NCBI RefSeq assembly: GCF_937903345.1
Contig: NZ_CALCZQ010000010.1
Span: 1-52,019, forward strand
Source of the DNA: an uncultured Emticicia sp.
GTDB lineage: Bacteria > Bacteroidota > Bacteroidia > Cytophagales > Spirosomataceae
Length of the DNA stretch: 52,019 bases
Direction of reading: 5' to 3'
The position numbers were made by a program, and so were the translations under genes. A model generated the notes under the pieces. That model ran no database searches and had not been told where the DNA came from. It saw only the letters and a program-made list of their open reading frames with translations. Shown in pieces: positions 44,657 through 52,019 of this stretch (its first letter is position 1; every line of letters begins with the position of its first letter).

Positions 44657-47600
44657 ATGTTTTTAAGAACAATTCTTTGGCTCATACTGTTAGTAGGAGC
44701 CTTCGGTGCAATCACCATTGATGCATCTGCCCAAAATAAGCTTTATCTACCGACTATTAAATACACTGCTACGGGGACGACGACTTTCAACCAAGTTTGT
44801 TACCAAGCTGACGGTATTCAGTTTTGGGTTAATAATGTCAAGTGGATTCTAGGAGTAGATTTTACCGAAGAGTTCTGTGCTTATGGTATCTGTAAAATCA
44901 ACTTTGACTTTGGTAAACTCAAACCAGGAGATTCTTTTCAGGTTAAAGATGCCTGCGGAAGTGTGGCCGCTACTCGAACAGTAGAGGATGATTATGTGTA
45001 TGTAGAAGTTCCCAATGGCAATAGCTACACAGGTAATGCTATTGGTTCGATGGATGAGACTGCACCTTATGAACGATTGTCGAGTCCGGTCTATGTTGGC
45101 AAGTGTGAACCCATCAACATTAATGCCCACGGTCTCCATAAATATTACATCAACGTTGGTACAAGTAGCTTTGGGACATCTTATACTTCAGGAAAGTTTT
45201 TAATCAATGGCAGCCCTTTAAGTGGCGGTATGGTCGGAGCTGACTTACAAGGGTCGAGCAATCCTATCAACTATGCCATCAATGGCAACGGTTCGATTAC
45301 CTACAATGGTGGAGTGGCTTTCGGTAGTTACGCCAATTTTTCTGGCCGAAGCCCTTTTAGTTTAGAATACCAGCACAATGGCGTTTTGCCTTTTGATGTG
45401 CAGGAAGTGACAATGGGTGCCATAGGCTTTCGAATGCGTGATAATAATACGGTAAACATCAAAGAATATACTTACAATGGTACCATTGAAAGTACCGAAA
45501 CAGGTAATTTCAGTGCATCTACCTTCAAAATTACTTATGATGGTGCTAATTTTAAATTCTACATTGACAATAATTTGAAAAAGACCGTTGCACGTTCGGT
45601 GGTTTATACTTCTTCGAGTGGCAGCATTTCCAAGAGCGGTGTTTTGCCTTACGGCATGGGTGTTACGTGGCAACCCAGCAATTCGGGTAACCAATGGGTA
45701 GGTGTGATTGTTGATGGTGTTTTAAATACCCGTCAACAGTTCAACGTAGCCGAAGACATGACTATCAGCGAAAGCGTTGTCAATGTTGCCTGTAATGGTG
45801 GAAATACGGGTAGTATCACCGTCAATGTCAATGGTGGAAAATCGGGCTTTCAGTATGCCAAAAATGGCGGGGCATTTCAAAATAGTAATGTATTTGCTGG
45901 ACTAAGTGCCGGAAATTATAGCATCAAAGTCAGAGATGCGTCGGGTTGTGAAGCCACTAAAAACATCAGTGTATCAGAAAATTCGGCCTTAAATTTTTCA
46001 TTGAATACTAAAAACAATGCTAAATGTGTTGGTGAAAACAATGGTTCTATTACACTGAATGGCTCTGGTGGAATTGGTACTTTACAGTACGGCATCAATA
46101 ATGCCAATTATCAATCATCCAATATCTTTACGGATTTGGGAGCGGGTACTTATACTTTTTGGTTAAAAGATGCCGCTGGTTGTACCAAAACGCTGAACGA
46201 AACTATTGGTCTCAACAGTACACTTAGTGCTTCGTTAAGTGCTAGCCAAAATATTGCTTGTTTTGGCGGAAATACAGGCTCAATTACCATCACTTCGGCG
46301 GGTTCGCCATCGGGAGCGGTGCAGTACTCGATTGATGGCACCAACTTTGTTGCGGGGAATGTCTTCGCGGGGTTAAGTGCCAACACTTACACCGTGAAAG
46401 TCAAAGACAATATTTGTACAGTCAATGTAGCTTCACAAGTGATTGCACAACCCAGCGATATTAGTATTATTCCCACTGTCCAGCTCATCAGTTGTTTCGG
46501 TGGTTCGGATGGAAAAATTACTATCAACACTTCGGGAGGCACACCAGCTTATCAGTTTTCAAAAGATGGTGTAACTTATGGTAGTGCCAATGTATTCGAT
46601 AATTTAGGAGTCAACAATTATAAATTTTGGGTAAAAGATGCCAATAGTTGTGTGAAAGAAAGTGGTATCACAAGCATTACTCAACCTACCGCTTTAGAAG
46701 TAGGGATTGATAATAAAGTCGATGCGATTTGTAACGGAGGCAATACGGGTTTGGTCAAAATCAAAGCCAGTGGTGGTACGAAAGCTTATCAGTTTTCAAA
46801 AGATGCTACCAATTTTCAAACAGATTCAACTTTTTCAACTTTAACGGCGGGAACTTATACTTTTACTATTAAAGATGCCAAGGGTTGCACCAAAACTACC
46901 ACTTCGAGCATCTTACAACCCACGGCGATTGTTATGGGCAGTCCTGTTATTACGAACTTGACTTGCAATGGAGATAATTCTGGAAAGGTCGTTGTCAGTG
47001 CTACGGGAGGAATTAGTCCTTATCAATTTAAGAAGGGAACGGATGCTTTTCAAACCTCGGGAACATTCGGCAGTTTAGCTGCCAACACTTATACGATTTA
47101 TACCAAAGATGCCAATGGTTGTGAAGTAAGTATAAATACTACCGTTAGCGAGCCAACAATTGTTTCGGCAAACATTACCATTACTAATAATTTATGCAAT
47201 TCTGACCAAACTGGAAAAATTGTAGTAGTCGGAAGCGGTGGAACACCAAGCTATCAATATTCAAAAGATGACGTTAATTTTGTTACTTCAGGAACATTCG
47301 GAACATTGACAGCGGGTAGCTATACCATCAAAACCAAAGATAGTCGAGGCTGTTTGAATAGCCAAACCGTGACGCTCAATCAGCCAACGGTACTGACGGC
47401 TACGCCGAGTATTACCAAAAACGTCACTTGTTTTGGTGGAAATGATGGTACTATCAATGTCTTGGCAGGTGGTGGGACGAGTCCTTATACCTATTCGGCC
47501 AATGGCACGACCTACCAAAATGGAGCTAATTTCTCTTTTGAGATTGGCACGTACAGTTTTTGGGTAAAAGATGCCAATGGTTGTATCAAAACAACAAATA

Positions 47601-50600
47601 GTTTGACGCTTACGCAACCGACCGATATTGTACCGAGTTTGACAGCAAAAACGGCTGTTTCGTGTTTCGGTGGAAATAATGGCACAGTAACAATTGCTAC
47701 TACTGGCGGGGTTTCGCCTTATACATTTTCAAAAGATGGGGCAAACTTTCAAACTTCTGGGGCATTCAGTGGTTTTTCGGCAGGCACATCGGTACTGACT
47801 GTGAAAGACAATATGGGTTGTACAAAACCTATTTCGGTCGATATTTTGCAACCTGCTCAAGCCTTACAAGTGAGCATTGCTGCTCAATCAAATTTAAGTT
47901 GTTACCAAAATAATACAGGAAGCATTCAAGCGGTTTTGTCGGGTGGCACGAGTCCTTACCAATTTTCAAAAGACAATTCAAGTTTCCAAAGCTCGGGAAC
48001 ATTTACTACTTTATCGGCAGGAAATTATACCATTTATGGCAAAGATGCCAATAATTGCCCAACGAATATTAACGTAACACTTACCGAACCAAGCAATACG
48101 ACAATTTCTTTACTTCAAAAACAAGACGTTGATTGTGCCAATTATGCCACTGGCTTTTTCAAAGTGGGGGCTTTGGGTGGCACGGGCAATTTTACTTATA
48201 GCTTATCGGGTATAGATTTCAATGGCAATGGACTAAGTTCAAGTGCCAATGGTAGTGGGTATTTTGATAAGCTAAAAACAGGAAACTATATCGTCAATTA
48301 TCGTGACCAAAACGCTTGCTCAAAAGATTTTCCAGTTACGATTATTGCCAAAAGTAGTCCTATTAGATTTGACATAGCCAAAACCCTACCGACTGATTGC
48401 GTAGTAGGCAATGGCAGTATCGTGGTCAATAATACACGAGGTGGACAAGGTAACTACGTTTATCGCATCAGTAGCCAAACGACGGCTTCGGGGAATAATA
48501 GTTTTAGTAATTTACAAAATGGTAGTTATTACATTACCGTAAGCGATAATTTATGTGCTTATACCGAAGCTGTAAATTTGGAATTGCCCAATAGCATCAA
48601 AGCTACTTATACCATCAATCCTATTAGTTGTCAAATTCCAACAGCCAATTTGAGTATCGACAACATTACGGGTGGCAATGGTAGCTATAGTTTGGCCATT
48701 GATGGCAGTAATTTTTCGGGCAATCGCACTTTCAATAACTTATCGCCCAATACTTACGCCGTAACGATTCAGGATAGTCCACTATCGTGTAAAAGTGTGG
48801 TCAGTGTCGAAATCAAAGAGCAAAACCGTGCCGATTTGAAAGTATCAGCTTTGGGAAATATCTCATGTTTTGGCGGAAATAATGGCTTTATTAATGTCAT
48901 TGGTGATAATAATATGGGGCCTTTCAACTACGCCATCAATAATGGTGGTTTTTCGTCGAATGGCAATTTTGGCAGTTTGAGTGCAGGAACTTATAAAATA
49001 TCCGCCCAAACCCGTATTGGTTGTTTGGATAGCATTCGAGTGACTTTGAGCCAACCAACGCTTTTACAATCCAATATTAATCTGCAAAGTAACCTTTGTA
49101 ATGGCGACCAAACGGGAAAAATTAGCATCGTTGGCACAGGCGGCGTGAGTCCATATCAATATACGATTAATGGCAGTAGCTATCAATCGGGCAATGATTT
49201 TACAAATCTTTTGGCGGGAAATTATACCGTAACGGTCAAAGACAACAATGGCTGTACTTTTGCTCAAAACCAAAACCTGACGCAACCAACGCTGGTAACT
49301 ACCGCTTCAAGTGTAGTACAAAATGTTTCGTGTTTTGCAGGAAATGACGGTAAAGGTCAAGTCATTGGTTCGGGTGGAACACTTCCTTATACTTTCTCAA
49401 TCGATGGAACAAATTTTGTCAGTACCAATATTTTTGAGGGTTTAACGGCCAATACTTACAGTTTTTGGGTGAAAGATGCCAATGGCTGTACCAAAACTTC
49501 GACCGTCATTTCCGTCACCCAACCAACGCTTTTAGTGCCTTCAGTAGCGGCTTTCAGCAATGCACTATGCAATGGCAGTAGCGGTGGAACGATTACACTG
49601 GCTGCTACTGGCGGAACGAGTCCGTATCAATATTCAAAAGACAATAGCAGCTATCAAAACCTGACACTTCTGACGGCTTTTCCCGCGGGAAATTTTACAG
49701 TTTATGTCAAAGACAGCAAAGGTTGCGTAAAAAATATCAGCCAAACCATTGACCAACCCGCTCCTTTATCATTGAATTTAGTTGCCAAAAGTGATTTGAC
49801 TTGTTTTGAAAACCAAACAGGAAAACTGGAAGTAGGAATTAACGGTGGTACGCAGCCGTACCGTTATTCTTTGGATAATACTACCTTTCAAACATCGCCC
49901 CTTTTTATGAATCTCAAAGCAGGAACGTATAATGTGACGGGCAAAGATTTCAATAATTGTACGTTTTTACTCAGTACGAGTTTGTCAGAACCTGCATTAT
50001 TGAAAGCAAGTTTTACTGTCAAAACCAATGATTGCTTTGGTGACCAAACTGGGAAAATAAACACCTTTGCTTCGGGTGGAACGACGCCTTATGAATATAG
50101 TTTGAATAATCAAACTTATCAGCCATCTACGGAGTTCGCTCAATTATTTGCAGGAAACTATTTAGCTACCATTCGAGATAAAAACGCCTGTATTTATACC
50201 CAAAATGTGGAAGTAAAGCAACCCGATGAGTTGAAATTATTTCCCATCAATCAAGATTTGATTCGCTGTTTTGGGGAAGCCAACGGCTCGATTTTGATTA
50301 ATACTACGGGTGGAACGCCTAAGCTCATTTATTCTTTGGACGATAAAATCTACGAAGACAAACCGCTTTTTCAAAACCTCAAAGTAGGAAAATATCAAGT
50401 CTATGTGAAAGATGCAAACCAATGTTTCAAGCAAACTGAAATTACGCTAAAAGAACCCGACAAGCTTAAAATGAGTATAGTCAAACAAGCCAATCCGTTA
50501 TGTGCAGGTGAAGCAAGCGGTATCATCGAAGTCAAGGCCGTGGGTGGCAATGGAGCTTATACTTTCATTCGGGATAATATATTAAAGAACCAAACTGGAC

Positions 50601-51766
50601 TTTTTGAGAAATTAACCCAATCCGAATACACGCTCAAGGTGTTAGATGCAAAACAATGCGAAGATAATATTGAAAAGGTAGTCTTGACTTGGCCTAAATC
50701 ATTAAGTTCTGTAATTGAAAAAATTATTACCCCTACCTGTGTAGGCGACGCTAATGGAGCCATTTCACTTTCTTTGAAAGGAGGGATTTCTCCCTATACT
50801 TCAACACTTATTTCTGAGCCACTCAATGCAAAGCCTTTGGTCAACAACGCCATAACCTATGATAATTTATTGTCAGGTAATTTTACTATTAACTTACAAG
50901 ATGCAAATGGTTGTCAGCTCCAAACTTCGGTTAAAGTACCTGTGCCTGACAAGCTCAATGCCATTGACTTTACGAGTTTATTGCCAAAAGAAGTATGCAA
51001 AGGGCAACAGTTGATACTCAACGCTAACAATCCGAAGCAGACAATTCAGTGGTTTTTGAATGGAAATTCAATTGCTACTTCGACAAATATACAAATTTCA
51101 AAGGATTTGCAGGAATTAACGACTTCGGTGGCAGGAAAATACAGTGTTTTGGTCAAAAATGCGTCGGGTTGTGAAGTCAAGGCTGAGTATGAATTGGTCA
51201 ATAATGACAAGGCTTTGAAGGCGGATTTTTTATTGCCAGTACAAGTTTTTGTGGGAGATGAAGTGGTGGCTCTGGACATCACCAAACCAATTCCTGATAA
51301 AGTGATTTGGACTTTACCAGCGGAAGCCGACAAGATGGAGGAAAACATCAAACGCATCAAATTTGCTTTTGTCAATGATGGCAAATATGTGGTGCAGATG
51401 CAAGCTTTTTTGGGCGACTGTATCACAATCGTCAAGCATGACATTGAAGTTTTCAAACCCGAAGACATTGATAAAACCGACCCCAAACTGGGTTATGACA
51501 AAACCAAGCTTATCAGTAAGGTGGCTGTTTCGCCAAACCCCAATTATGGAAAATTTAGCGTCACCGTGGATTTAGTGCAAGCCAAGCCCATTGAAGTGAG
51601 TATCGTGCGAGCTTCATCGGGGCAAACGGTTTACAGTACTACTTTTTCGGAAGTGAAAAAACAGCATGTTTTTGATTTGGATTTAAAAATCAAAACTGAT
51701 AATTATATACTCATTGTCAAGTCGGAAGATTCCGTCAACCAAACAAGGATTGCAATTATTGATTAG
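44657..51766 (+). CDS. Giant SprB-repeat surface protein with type A T9SS sorting domain
   Basis: This 2369-residue secreted protein has a signal peptide (cut after A25, IDASAQ) and an N-terminal region of about 340 residues without a recognised fold, rich in Gly, Asn and Ser with barrel- or lectin-like strands (GNSYTGNAIGSMDE; QHNGVLPFDVQEV). It continues with 22 tandem SprB repeats (about 367-2104). A C-terminal Ig/PKD-like pair follows (VCKGQQLILNANNPKQTIQW) and then a type A sorting domain (VAVSPNPNYGKFSVTVDL to the end, final RIAIID). It should be exported by the T9SS and attached to the cell surface. SprB repeats are known from the F. johnsoniae gliding adhesin, but that protein uses a type B domain with a PorP/SprF partner. 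This one does not. It is co-transcribed with a lipoprotein upstream and a secreted protein downstream. Confidence 0.9.
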   Translation: MFLRTILWLILLVGAFGAITIDASAQNKLYLPTIKYTATGTTTFNQVCYQADGIQFWVNNVKWILGVDFTEEFCAYGICKINFDFGKLKPGDSFQVKDACGSVAATRTVEDDYVYVEVPNGNSYTGNAIGSMDETAPYERLSSPVYVGKCEPININAHGLHKYYINVGTSSFGTSYTSGKFLINGSPLSGGMVGADLQGSSNPINYAINGNGSITYNGGVAFGSYANFSGRSPFSLEYQHNGVLPFDVQEVTMGAIGFRMRDNNTVNIKEYTYNGTIESTETGNFSASTFKITYDGANFKFYIDNNLKKTVARSVVYTSSSGSISKSGVLPYGMGVTWQPSNSGNQWVGVIVDGVLNTRQQFNVAEDMTISESVVNVACNGGNTGSITVNVNGGKSGFQYAKNGGAFQNSNVFAGLSAGNYSIKVRDASGCEATKNISVSENSALNFSLNTKNNAKCVGENNGSITLNGSGGIGTLQYGINNANYQSSNIFTDLGAGTYTFWLKDAAGCTKTLNETIGLNSTLSASLSASQNIACFGGNTGSITITSAGSPSGAVQYSIDGTNFVAGNVFAGLSANTYTVKVKDNICTVNVASQVIAQPSDISIIPTVQLISCFGGSDGKITINTSGGTPAYQFSKDGVTYGSANVFDNLGVNNYKFWVKDANSCVKESGITSITQPTALEVGIDNKVDAICNGGNTGLVKIKASGGTKAYQFSKDATNFQTDSTFSTLTAGTYTFTIKDAKGCTKTTTSSILQPTAIVMGSPVITNLTCNGDNSGKVVVSATGGISPYQFKKGTDAFQTSGTFGSLAANTYTIYTKDANGCEVSINTTVSEPTIVSANITITNNLCNSDQTGKIVVVGSGGTPSYQYSKDDVNFVTSGTFGTLTAGSYTIKTKDSRGCLNSQTVTLNQPTVLTATPSITKNVTCFGGNDGTINVLAGGGTSPYTYSANGTTYQNGANFSFEIGTYSFWVKDANGCIKTTNSLTLTQPTDIVPSLTAKTAVSCFGGNNGTVTIATTGGVSPYTFSKDGANFQTSGAFSGFSAGTSVLTVKDNMGCTKPISVDILQPAQALQVSIAAQSNLSCYQNNTGSIQAVLSGGTSPYQFSKDNSSFQSSGTFTTLSAGNYTIYGKDANNCPTNINVTLTEPSNTTISLLQKQDVDCANYATGFFKVGALGGTGNFTYSLSGIDFNGNGLSSSANGSGYFDKLKTGNYIVNYRDQNACSKDFPVTIIAKSSPIRFDIAKTLPTDCVVGNGSIVVNNTRGGQGNYVYRISSQTTASGNNSFSNLQNGSYYITVSDNLCAYTEAVNLELPNSIKATYTINPISCQIPTANLSIDNITGGNGSYSLAIDGSNFSGNRTFNNLSPNTYAVTIQDSPLSCKSVVSVEIKEQNRADLKVSALGNISCFGGNNGFINVIGDNNMGPFNYAINNGGFSSNGNFGSLSAGTYKISAQTRIGCLDSIRVTLSQPTLLQSNINLQSNLCNGDQTGKISIVGTGGVSPYQYTINGSSYQSGNDFTNLLAGNYTVTVKDNNGCTFAQNQNLTQPTLVTTASSVVQNVSCFAGNDGKGQVIGSGGTLPYTFSIDGTNFVSTNIFEGLTANTYSFWVKDANGCTKTSTVISVTQPTLLVPSVAAFSNALCNGSSGGTITLAATGGTSPYQYSKDNSSYQNLTLLTAFPAGNFTVYVKDSKGCVKNISQTIDQPAPLSLNLVAKSDLTCFENQTGKLEVGINGGTQPYRYSLDNTTFQTSPLFMNLKAGTYNVTGKDFNNCTFLLSTSLSEPALLKASFTVKTNDCFGDQTGKINTFASGGTTPYEYSLNNQTYQPSTEFAQLFAGNYLATIRDKNACIYTQNVEVKQPDELKLFPINQDLIRCFGEANGSILINTTGGTPKLIYSLDDKIYEDKPLFQNLKVGKYQVYVKDANQCFKQTEITLKEPDKLKMSIVKQANPLCAGEASGIIEVKAVGGNGAYTFIRDNILKNQTGLFEKLTQSEYTLKVLDAKQCEDNIEKVVLTWPKSLSSVIEKIITPTCVGDANGAISLSLKGGISPYTSTLISEPLNAKPLVNNAITYDNLLSGNFTINLQDANGCQLQTSVKVPVPDKLNAIDFTSLLPKEVCKGQQLILNANNPKQTIQWFLNGNSIATSTNIQISKDLQELTTSVAGKYSVLVKNASGCEVKAEYELVNNDKALKADFLLPVQVFVGDEVVALDITKPIPDKVIWTLPAEADKMEENIKRIKFAFVNDGKYVVQMQAFLGDCITIVKHDIEVFKPEDIDKTDPKLGYDKTKLISKVAVSPNPNYGKFSVTVDLVQAKPIEVSIVRASSGQTVYSTTFSEVKKQHVFDLDLKIKTDNYILIVKSEDSVNQTRIAIID
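45756..50967 (+). repeat. 22 tandem SprB repeats (about 79 codons each)
   Basis: The units follow C-F-G-G-N-x-G-x-I, then G-G-T-x-P-Y-x-F-S-K-D, F-x-x-L-x-A-G-x-Y-x-x-x-V-K-D-x-x-G-C, and Q-P-T. There are usually two Cys per unit, giving one possible disulfide. Copies 11-13 and 21-22 are the most divergent and include insertions. Copies 4-10 and 15-17 are closest to each other, which suggests more recent duplication in the middle of the array. Confidence 0.9.
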
Positions 51767-51823
51767 CTCCTTAAGCTCTGATGTGGAAGTTAAAAAACAA
51801 GATGAAAAACAAAAGTATTCTTA

Positions 51824-52019
51824 ATGAAAAATAAAATAAACCTTTTTATTTTTATATTGTACATCCTAATTAGAGGAGGTGGGTATGTTTTTGCACAAAA
51901 CTTCCCAGTAGATTGTCGAGTGTTGCTTTCACCACCTTATACAGGCAAATTTACGGACATCACCAATAGCCCGACCAAATTTCGGGTGCAATTATTGCTC
52001 AAAGACCTCACCAAATCGA
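51824..52019 (+). CDS. Start of a secreted protein, cut off at the window edge
   Basis: Only 65 codons are present. The protein begins with a signal peptide (MKNKINLFIFILYILI, then GYVFAQ, cut near A24). The mature start reads NFPVDCRVLLSPPYTGKFTD and continues TNSPTKFRVQLLLKDLTKS. This PP-Y...L-x-x-D pattern resembles the opening of very large Bacteroidota T9SS-associated surface proteins that carry fibronectin type III-like modules; that likeness is from memory and is not proof. It follows the SprB-repeat gene by 57 bases, so it belongs to the same operon. Confidence 0.6.
   Translation, partial: MKNKINLFIFILYILIRGGGYVFAQNFPVDCRVLLSPPYTGKFTDITNSPTKFRVQLLLKDLTKS

Noticed and set aside
45756..50967. 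CRISPR array or DNA-level tandem repeat
   Set aside because: The periodicity is at protein level (about 79 codons, SprB units) inside one open frame. There are no short identical repeats with unique spacers.
1..52019. tRNA, rRNA or known riboswitch
   Set aside because: Reading through the intergenic regions by eye, I found no cloverleaf-like or aptamer-like sequence that I could support. A covariance-model scan would be needed to exclude one.

Overview
The window is AT-rich chromosomal DNA from a member of the Bacteroidota, most likely an aerobic, pigmented, gliding-type bacterium of the Cytophagales. The genus cannot be fixed from the sequence alone. The lineage call rests on several points. 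There are PorP/SprF and PD40-OmpA proteins of the type IX secretion system (T9SS), giant surface proteins with type A and type B T9SS sorting domains, SprB repeats, DUF2490 and peptidase-MA/beta-barrel proteins, many signal peptides ending in A-Q, and few recognisable Shine-Dalgarno sites.

Layout. 1-7.3 kb holds an outer-membrane barrel protein of unknown role, a carotenoid hydroxylase (crtZ) with its own terminator, a broken DUF2490 gene, a SulP anion transporter, a degraded stretch and a GMC oxidoreductase. 7.5-8.8 kb holds a FucP-type sugar transporter, divergent from the oxidoreductase. 8.8-18.4 kb is a compact six-gene minus-strand metal-efflux operon. In transcription order it runs: His-rich small protein, CzcA-type RND pump, TonB-receptor-like barrel, TolC-type channel, CDF transporter, membrane-fusion adaptor. 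A zinc-ribbon gene (minus) and a short ssb gene (plus) follow.

19.6-31.4 kb is a T9SS surface module on the minus strand: a 2607-codon (or 2501-codon) type B adhesin, its PorP/SprF partner and a PD40-OmpA protein. 31.8-36.1 kb (minus) carries cmk, a DAO-type FAD oxidoreductase and a peptidase-MA-like barrel. 36.2-39.4 kb (plus) is a sulfatase and a ThuA/propeller/PKD protein, followed by a convergent rhodanese-thioredoxin fusion and a divergent M20 amidohydrolase. 41.9-43.4 kb has no intact gene but contains the wreck of an IS30-family transposase. 43.4 kb to the right edge is a second surface operon (plus): a lipoprotein, a 2369-residue protein with 22 SprB repeats and a type A sorting domain, and the start of another secreted protein that runs off the window.

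The two dominant themes are cell-surface display through the T9SS (two unrelated giant repeat proteins with different sorting signals, each with its own neighbours) and export of divalent metal ions. The most novel-looking part is the right-hand lipoprotein / SprB-repeat / secreted-protein cluster, which lies directly beside a dead insertion sequence.
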